Assembly (NCBI GenBank): GCA_022791975.1
Contig: JAAWAC010000007.1
Location: 1 to 64,000 of the forward strand
Direction of reading: 5' to 3'
Length of the DNA: 64,000 nucleotides
Source of the DNA: Lachnospiraceae bacterium
GTDB taxonomy: Bacteria > Bacillota > Clostridia > Lachnospirales > Lachnospiraceae
The notes beneath the pieces were generated by a model. It saw nothing but the letters and a program-made list of their open reading frames with translations. It was not told the DNA's origin and did no database searches. The translations under genes and the position numbers were made by a program. This document shows positions 59,841 through 64,000 of the stretch, in pieces. Within the stretch, counting starts at the first letter, position 1. The number at the start of each line of letters is the position of its first letter.

Positions 59841-59905
59841 AGGAAGCTGCCCCATCAGACCGTTCTGCGCAGATTGGCACAGGGCTCTCATGGCGGCAGC
59901 TTCCT
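59841..59905 (-). other. Intercistronic hairpin between sugar-binding protein and permease genes
   Basis: AGGAAGCTGCC (59841-59851) pairs perfectly with GGCAGCTTCCT (59895-59905) over 11 bp, with a 43-nt loop. Such elements often cause partial termination or protect the upstream mRNA, leaving the binding protein more abundant than the permeases. The tail after it is only mildly T-rich. Confidence 0.6.
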
Positions 59906-59933
59906 ATACTCCCTGGCTTTTAAAATTCTGTCA

Positions 59934-61307
59934 TCAATTCAAGCCCGCCAAATATTCGTCGTACAAGGCCTGCAACTGTGAGCACACATAATCCAGATCG
60001 TACTGACCGGACAGATAGTTAGGCAACAAATCTGTCATAAAGGTGGTATTGATCTCCGCACTTACATTTGTGGGGACATAAATATCCGGGCAAAAGCCAT
60101 TGGAAGAAGCTTGGTTGTAAGCAGTCATAATATCCTCCATGGTATCGTCAAATTCCATGTTCACCAGACCGGAAGCCGTATATCGAAGGGAGGATGCTGT
60201 CTGATAATTCTTTCTGGAAGTCAAATACTTGGTCAACAAAACAGCCTCTTCGGGATGCTCTGTCGTTGCACTGATAGCAAAGATATTGGAAGCTCCCCCC
60301 AGAGATCGGGTGGGTAGCCCTGCAATCCCCGGCAACACATAGGTTGCAAGCTCCATGTCTTCCGGCGCATGATCCATAATATATTCCAGATTCGTAGGCG
60401 TGATCATCACCTGGGCCAATACGCCCTGGATAAATGCCTGCTGTACTCCCTGCAAATCAGCTGTCATGGAATTTTCCGGGAAATACCCGGCATCCCACAT
60501 TTCCTTCATGGCTATTAACCCCTGCTGTACGGACTTGCTGGAAAAGGTCATGGTTCCATCTTCAAAGGTCAGACCCTGGGTATCTATTTCATCCCTGCAA
60601 TATTGATCCCAGAACAATCTGGGGAACCAGTCTACGCAGTTATTATTCTGATGATTGATGGCTGCATAACCGTTATCCACCAATGTCTGACAGTTGGCCT
60701 GGAACTCCTCCCAGGTCTCCGGAGCCTTTAATCCCAGCTCCTCATAAATGGTCTTGTTATACAATACAGCTACTGTTGTCATAGAAAAGGGAACGCCATA
60801 TATTTTGTCGCTGTATTTTTCTCCTAAAGTCTGGGTAACCAAATTAGTCATATTACTGAGTAATATGGGTTCATAAGTTTCCCCCCAGGGCATATCGCCC
60901 TCATAGCAATCCGTGTCCATGTAATCTGTCAGATCCATCAGCATCTCATCCGTAATCTGATCCATGTAATATGCAGATTGGGTCCAAAACACATCCGGAA
61001 TTTCACCTGCTGATGCCAGCGCCGCAAACTTTGCTGAATAGTCGGCGCTTGTACAATAAATAAACTCAATCTCAATATTGGGATTCTCCGCCATGAAATT
61101 ATCCATGATCTCTTCTCCCACATTGGGCTGTGTGGACAACATGCGCAGCATTACCTTTTCCCCTGCATCCGTCTCTTGCGATTGGGAATTGCTCTCTGTA
61201 TTTGTTTCCGGTGCATCCTGGGAAGGCGCAGACGTGGGGGAGCTGCATGCAGCAAGTCCCGCAGCCATGGTCATCGCCATAAATAGTGCCAAAATTTTTT
61301 TCTTCAT
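59934..61307 (-). CDS. Sugar-binding lipoprotein of the ABC importer (SBP family 1)
   Basis: Captures the oligosaccharide outside the cell. The 457-residue protein has a lipoprotein signal (MKKKILALFMAMTMAAGLAAC, lipobox LAAC at 18-21) and an acidic Ser/Thr/Glu linker. The two-lobed fold shows WTQSAYYMDQITDEMLMDLT near 115-135 (in part) and NAYNQASSNG near 395. GGAG eight bases upstream supports 61307; 61313 is too close to that site. It is the first gene of the rhamnoside operon. Confidence 0.93.
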   Translation of the reverse strand: MKKKILALFMAMTMAAGLAACSSPTSAPSQDAPETNTESNSQSQETDAGEKVMLRMLSTQPNVGEEIMDNFMAENPNIEIEFIYCTSADYSAKFAALASAGEIPDVFWTQSAYYMDQITDEMLMDLTDYMDTDCYEGDMPWGETYEPILLSNMTNLVTQTLGEKYSDKIYGVPFSMTTVAVLYNKTIYEELGLKAPETWEEFQANCQTLVDNGYAAINHQNNNCVDWFPRLFWDQYCRDEIDTQGLTFEDGTMTFSSKSVQQGLIAMKEMWDAGYFPENSMTADLQGVQQAFIQGVLAQVMITPTNLEYIMDHAPEDMELATYVLPGIAGLPTRSLGGASNIFAISATTEHPEEAVLLTKYLTSRKNYQTASSLRYTASGLVNMEFDDTMEDIMTAYNQASSNGFCPDIYVPTNVSAEINTTFMTDLLPNYLSGQYDLDYVCSQLQALYDEYLAGLN

Positions 61308-61377
61308 TTGCATATCTCCTTCTTCTTTCACTATTGCATATTTGTGTAATGCCGAAACTCCCAAAGGTTTCTTTGTT

Positions 61378-61405
61378 TATATAAGTTTTCACTCTGTTTC
61401 TACAA
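61378..61405 (-). promoter_or_regulatory. Candidate promoter of the rhamnoside operon
   Basis: On the minus strand TTGTAG (61400-61405) and TATATA (61378-61383) are 16 bp apart, about 70 bp before the binding-protein start. No cre site or regulator gene is evident nearby. Confidence 0.45.
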
Positions 61406-61481
61406 ATTCGCCATCAGTGAAAATATCCGCGGCCATTTCAACGCGACCCATAGAAATCGAGGAAAAAATATATCAGGTGGA

Positions 61482-61640
61482 TTTTTCAAAAAGTTAACTT
61501 TATGAGATACAGAATCAAAAGAAAAAAATGAGTGAAATCAACAAAAATCCAAGGAAAAGTATTGATATTTCCGTAAATTTGTATTAAAATAAAGAAAATA
61601 TTACCTGTATATTCTATTTCCAAAATGTTAACATTATGGA
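61482..61640. repeat. Imperfect direct repeats with GTTAAC core beside a serine recombinase
   Basis: 61482-61505 (TTTTTCAAAAAGTTAACTTT onward) and 61614-61640 (TTTCCAAAATGTTAACATTATG within it) match over about 20 positions with one gap and inverted A/T at the two bases flanking GTTAAC. Copies are about 133 bp apart. The second covers the last codons of the recombinase gene. They could be recombinase binding or crossover sites, or the trace of an insertion. Confidence 0.4.
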
Positions 61641-62237
61641 TTTTTCTTTTAAATTTCCCGCTTTTCGATAAAACGAAGTAAGAGGCATATTGCACTGCTT
61701 TGCCGCTTCTTTTCCCGATATCTCCCGGGAGACCCACTTATGGCATACCTGTACAAAGTTCTCCGGCAAAGGTTTTTTGGGCCTGCCAAACTGAACTCCT
61801 CTCTGTTTTGCCGCCTCTATGCCCTCCCGTTGTCTCTGTCTGATGTTTTTCCGCTCATTCTCCGCCACAAAAGACAGCACCTGCAAAACAATGTCGCTCA
61901 AAAAAGTACCCATGAGATCCTTCCCACGCCTGGTATCCAAAAGTGGCATATCCAGCACCACAATATCGATCCGTTTCTCTTTTGTCAGAATCCTCCACTG
62001 TTCCAGGATTTCCTCGTAATTCCTTCCCAGCCGGTCAATACTTTTTACAAAGAGTACATCCTCCTGCCTTATTTTTCTCAAAAGACGCTGGTACATGGGA
62101 CGATTAAAATCCTTTCCTGATTGCTTGTCCATAAAAATATTTTTTTCTGGTATCTGCATTTTTTGTAGAGCAAGCATTTGCCTGTCCTCATTCTGTTCCC
62201 GTGTGCTTACCCGTACATAGCCATAAATATTGCCCAT
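61614..62237 (-). CDS. Serine site-specific recombinase (resolvase/invertase)
   Basis: Cuts and rejoins DNA by a 5'-phosphoserine link. The 207-residue protein has the catalytic serine at residue 11 (YGYVRVSTREQ), SIDRLGRNYEEI near 64-75 with conserved arginines, the long E-helix (LSFVAENERKNIRQRQREGI near 118) and a C-terminal helix-turn-helix (ISGKEAAKQCNMPLTSFYRK). The size fits small resolvases and invertases, not large integrases. No transposase or phage genes accompany it, so it is solitary in this window. Its 3' end overlaps a repeat, described separately. Confidence 0.92.
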   Translation of the reverse strand: MGNIYGYVRVSTREQNEDRQMLALQKMQIPEKNIFMDKQSGKDFNRPMYQRLLRKIRQEDVLFVKSIDRLGRNYEEILEQWRILTKEKRIDIVVLDMPLLDTRRGKDLMGTFLSDIVLQVLSFVAENERKNIRQRQREGIEAAKQRGVQFGRPKKPLPENFVQVCHKWVSREISGKEAAKQCNMPLTSFYRKAGNLKEKSIMLTFWK

Positions 62238-62377
62238 AAAGCCTCCTCATCCAGCATTTTCTATCCAACATCACAGTTTCATCCCCATGCTCCTAATTCA
62301 AGTTGCCATACATTCCTGTGCGTTGCATGTTAAAAAATCAATATGTCCCCTTGTCCACTTAGGAGAAACCCAAAAAA

Positions 62378-62446
62378 GGCATAAACCTCCTGCTGAAATA
62401 TCATTGCGTTGTTCAAAAGCAATGATACCACAAAGAGATTTATGCC
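62378..62446 (-). terminator. Large nested hairpin terminator after the epimerase
   Basis: Outer arms GGCATAAACCTC (62378-62389) and GAGATTTATGCC (62435-62446) match with one mismatch. Inner arms TATCATTGC (62399-62407) and GCAATGATA (62419-62427) are perfect. On the minus strand it is followed by six T and GGGTTT, which marks it as the terminator of the epimerase. The rest of the 283-bp gap holds no gene. Confidence 0.75.
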
Positions 62447-62520
62447 ATATCTGGTATACCGCACAAATGTCTAAATGAAAATAAAATGCGTTTCCCTGCA
62501 ATGCCAGCAGAGCTCCTGCT

Positions 62521-63405
62521 CTACCCCAGCATATACCGCTGAAACTGTAAAGCTTCCCTGGCGCTCCTGTCAAGGGCTTCCTCGCTGGTGTCCTCCACCA
62601 TATTCCGCCACACCTTAATATCCTTTCCCACGGTTCCCCCAGGGATTACAAAGGGCTCCATTACCACAGCCCTGTCGTATCCAATTTCCTCCAGTGCGTC
62701 ATGTATCTCCCGCCATGGAGTTCTGCCCTGTCCCGGAACCATGCGGTTACACTCCCCGGTATGGAAATGCCCCAGCAGGTTCCCCGCTGTCCGGATAGCG
62801 TTTCCTATGCTCTGCTCCTCAATATTCATATGGAAGGTATCCAGCATCACCTGAACATTCACAGCCCTAGGTTCCAGTTCTCGGACGGATTTTACAAAGT
62901 TTACCCCTTCCTCGGCCGTATTTAACACATGATTTTCAAAGCGGTTCAGCACCTCCATACCCATGGTCTCTATCCCATAGTCAAGACCTATCTGGCCCAA
63001 CCTTGCAATTCCCTCAACGCCTCTCTCCCAGTCACCCTTTTTGTCCACCGGCTTGCTGTAATCTACGGGCCAGCAGGAGTAAATAGCGCCTCCCAGGAGG
63101 GTGGCATTGATTTTTTCCATTCTCTGAAACAGATCCTTATAAAACTCCATCCCATGCTCCCGCACCTTGGGGTCCGCAGAAGCAATATTGTTCTCCGGCG
63201 CCGGACCGTACCCCACGGTAAGGCGGATGCCATGATCCTGGGCACAGATTCTTAAGTCCCGCAGTTCCGCCTCCGTATACTCCGGCAAAGGTCCTGCTGC
63301 AATTTCCAGAATATCAAATCCCAGCTCTGCCACCTTGCGAATATAACGCCTGTAATCCCCCTTCCATTCTCTCTCCCAATATGCATAGTAGATTCCATGC
63401 TGCAT
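62521..63405 (-). CDS. D-psicose/D-tagatose 3-epimerase
   Basis: Interconverts ketoses at C3 (such as D-fructose and D-psicose) with a divalent metal. The 294-residue protein is very like characterised clostridial D-psicose 3-epimerases as I recall them: MQHGIYYAYWEREW at the start, ITM-like GYGPAPENN near 64, VMLDTFHMNIEE near 188, and HFHTGECNRMVPGQGRTPW near 212-230. Metal ligands Glu, Asp, His and Glu (GMEVLNRFE, LDTFH, HFHTGE, VMEPFV) are in place. The C-terminal QFQRYMLG is also shared. GGAG precedes the ATG. It is separated from the truncated transporter by about 100 bp. Confidence 0.88.
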   Translation of the reverse strand: MQHGIYYAYWEREWKGDYRRYIRKVAELGFDILEIAAGPLPEYTEAELRDLRICAQDHGIRLTVGYGPAPENNIASADPKVREHGMEFYKDLFQRMEKINATLLGGAIYSCWPVDYSKPVDKKGDWERGVEGIARLGQIGLDYGIETMGMEVLNRFENHVLNTAEEGVNFVKSVRELEPRAVNVQVMLDTFHMNIEEQSIGNAIRTAGNLLGHFHTGECNRMVPGQGRTPWREIHDALEEIGYDRAVVMEPFVIPGGTVGKDIKVWRNMVEDTSEEALDRSAREALQFQRYMLG

Positions 63406-63509
63406 GTCTGTTCTCCTTTCCTACTCAGGCTCTGACCCCTTTGCATTTATATAGCTGTTTTCACTCATTTCATCATATATGGAATTGGGATTTTTGGCAA
63501 TAGCTTGTT

Positions 63510-64000
63510 TTATGCAAGGGATTCTGCTGAAAATCTACGGAAAATATTTCTGGCTCCAATGGCAATCCCAAGGGACACTACACCGGAAAATAAAACAACT
63601 CCATATTCAAATCCTTGGCAAATTTCAAAAAAGATACCGTATAGAGCATTGCCCAACGGCTGGACGCACATGGAAACTGTAAGTATGACAGCAATCACCT
63701 TTCCGATTAAATTGGGTGGCGTTTCCTTTTGAATAAAAGACATCATCTGCACGGTAAAAATCGTGGAAAATACCATAATAAAGAAACAACAGGCCGTTAT
63801 CACCAGATAATTTATCATTCCAGAGGAAACCAACGCCAATGTAGCGCCCATGGGAAACACACACATGGCACAGGCGATTATCAGTTTGCCCGATTTCTGA
63901 ATTGCCAGTTTATCTGCGAAAATGGCTGCACAAATGCCGCCGAAAAGTCCTCCTGCTGCCAAAGCCCCCTCCGCAAAGCCATAGAACCTGTTGGCCAAGG
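63510..64000 (-). CDS. Major facilitator superfamily transporter, C-terminal part
   Basis: Runs off the window edge, so only about the last 160 residues are seen. They contain four to five membrane helices (residues 10-30, 38-60, 64-85, 100-125 and 133-150 of the visible part) with a loop IQKETPPNLIGKVIAV that matches the conserved MFS stretch preceding TM10-11 in drug or macrolide-efflux-like members. It lies next to the psicose epimerase gene, but substrate cannot be told. Confidence 0.75.
   Translation of the reverse strand, partial: LANRFYGFAEGALAAGGLFGGICAAIFADKLAIQKSGKLIIACAMCVFPMGATLALVSSGMINYLVITACCFFIMVFSTIFTVQMMSFIQKETPPNLIGKVIAVILTVSMCVQPLGNALYGIFFEICQGFEYGVVLFSGVVSLGIAIGARNIFRRFSAESLA

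Noticed and set aside
61614-62237. A prophage or transposon around the serine recombinase
   Set aside because: No phage structural gene, transposase, terminal inverted repeats or large integrase is nearby. The recombinase is of the small resolvase type and stands alone.
62298-62573. A 91-codon minus-strand frame crossing the end of the epimerase gene
   Set aside because: It overlaps the epimerase 3' end and runs through the terminator hairpin. There is no ribosome site.

Overview
The window looks like a chromosome segment from an anaerobic Clostridia, most likely the family Lachnospiraceae. The reasons are AGGAGG-type ribosome sites, consensus sigma-A promoters with 16-18 bp spacers, a complete V-type ATPase operon, ScpAB, two DacF-type D-Ala-D-Ala carboxypeptidases, a FeoB-associated Cys-rich peptide and many sugar and glycan genes. 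By eye most of the window is moderately GC-rich. Two stretches (about 2.1-3.5 kb and 6.4-12.5 kb) are clearly AT-richer and look acquired. Most genes are on the minus strand.

Layout. 0-2.1 kb: a pair of 36-nt repeats, cysK and an aldo/keto reductase. 2.1-3.6 kb: gene debris, a CPBP membrane protease, and a decayed reading frame behind the metal pump. 3.6-6.3 kb: a Zn/Cd/Pb-type P1B ATPase with a very long His/Cys repeat tail and an ArsR/SmtB-like operator. 6.5-10 kb: a two-gene restriction-modification system in which nuclease and methylase are fused (BcgI-like) beside a specificity subunit. 10-12.5 kb: a TetR regulator with an ABC-2 exporter. 12.7-14.7 kb: a NagB-like sugar-phosphate enzyme divergent from an AraC regulator.

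14.8-21.4 kb: six genes for a Dpp/Opp/Nik-type importer plus an M14 metallohydrolase, all behind a clear cobalamin riboswitch with its own promoter. This is the most interesting unit: import and processing of an unidentified ligand appears to be controlled by vitamin B12 status. 21.5-26.9 kb: ridA, an esterase, a condensation-like acyltransferase fused to a membrane domain, dacF and a tiny Cys-rich membrane protein. 27-32.4 kb: an aldehyde dehydrogenase, and a four-gene operon (SDR, PHP, zinc alcohol dehydrogenase, small CDCPAC protein) probably for polyol or ketose phosphates.

32.6-40.4 kb: an unknown TPR-like protein, the metallophosphoesterase-scpA-scpB operon, a second dacF, tatD, citrate synthase and a DUF212 membrane protein. 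40.5-49.0 kb: the nine-gene V-type ATPase operon (H, C, I, K, F, E, A, B, D in transcription order). 49.2-52.1 kb: rpsU and a BlaI/M56 sensor pair with a long operator palindrome. 52.1-61.4 kb: a rhamnoside-degradation operon with a sugar-binding protein, two permeases, a GH106-like enzyme and a GH78 rhamnosidase. 61.6-64 kb: a lone serine recombinase, a D-psicose/D-tagatose 3-epimerase and a truncated MFS transporter.

Start codons were moved from the longest possible frame where a promoter or ribosome site ruled the longer start out. No tRNA, rRNA or CRISPR array was seen. All functional names rest on motif recognition by eye; no database search was run.
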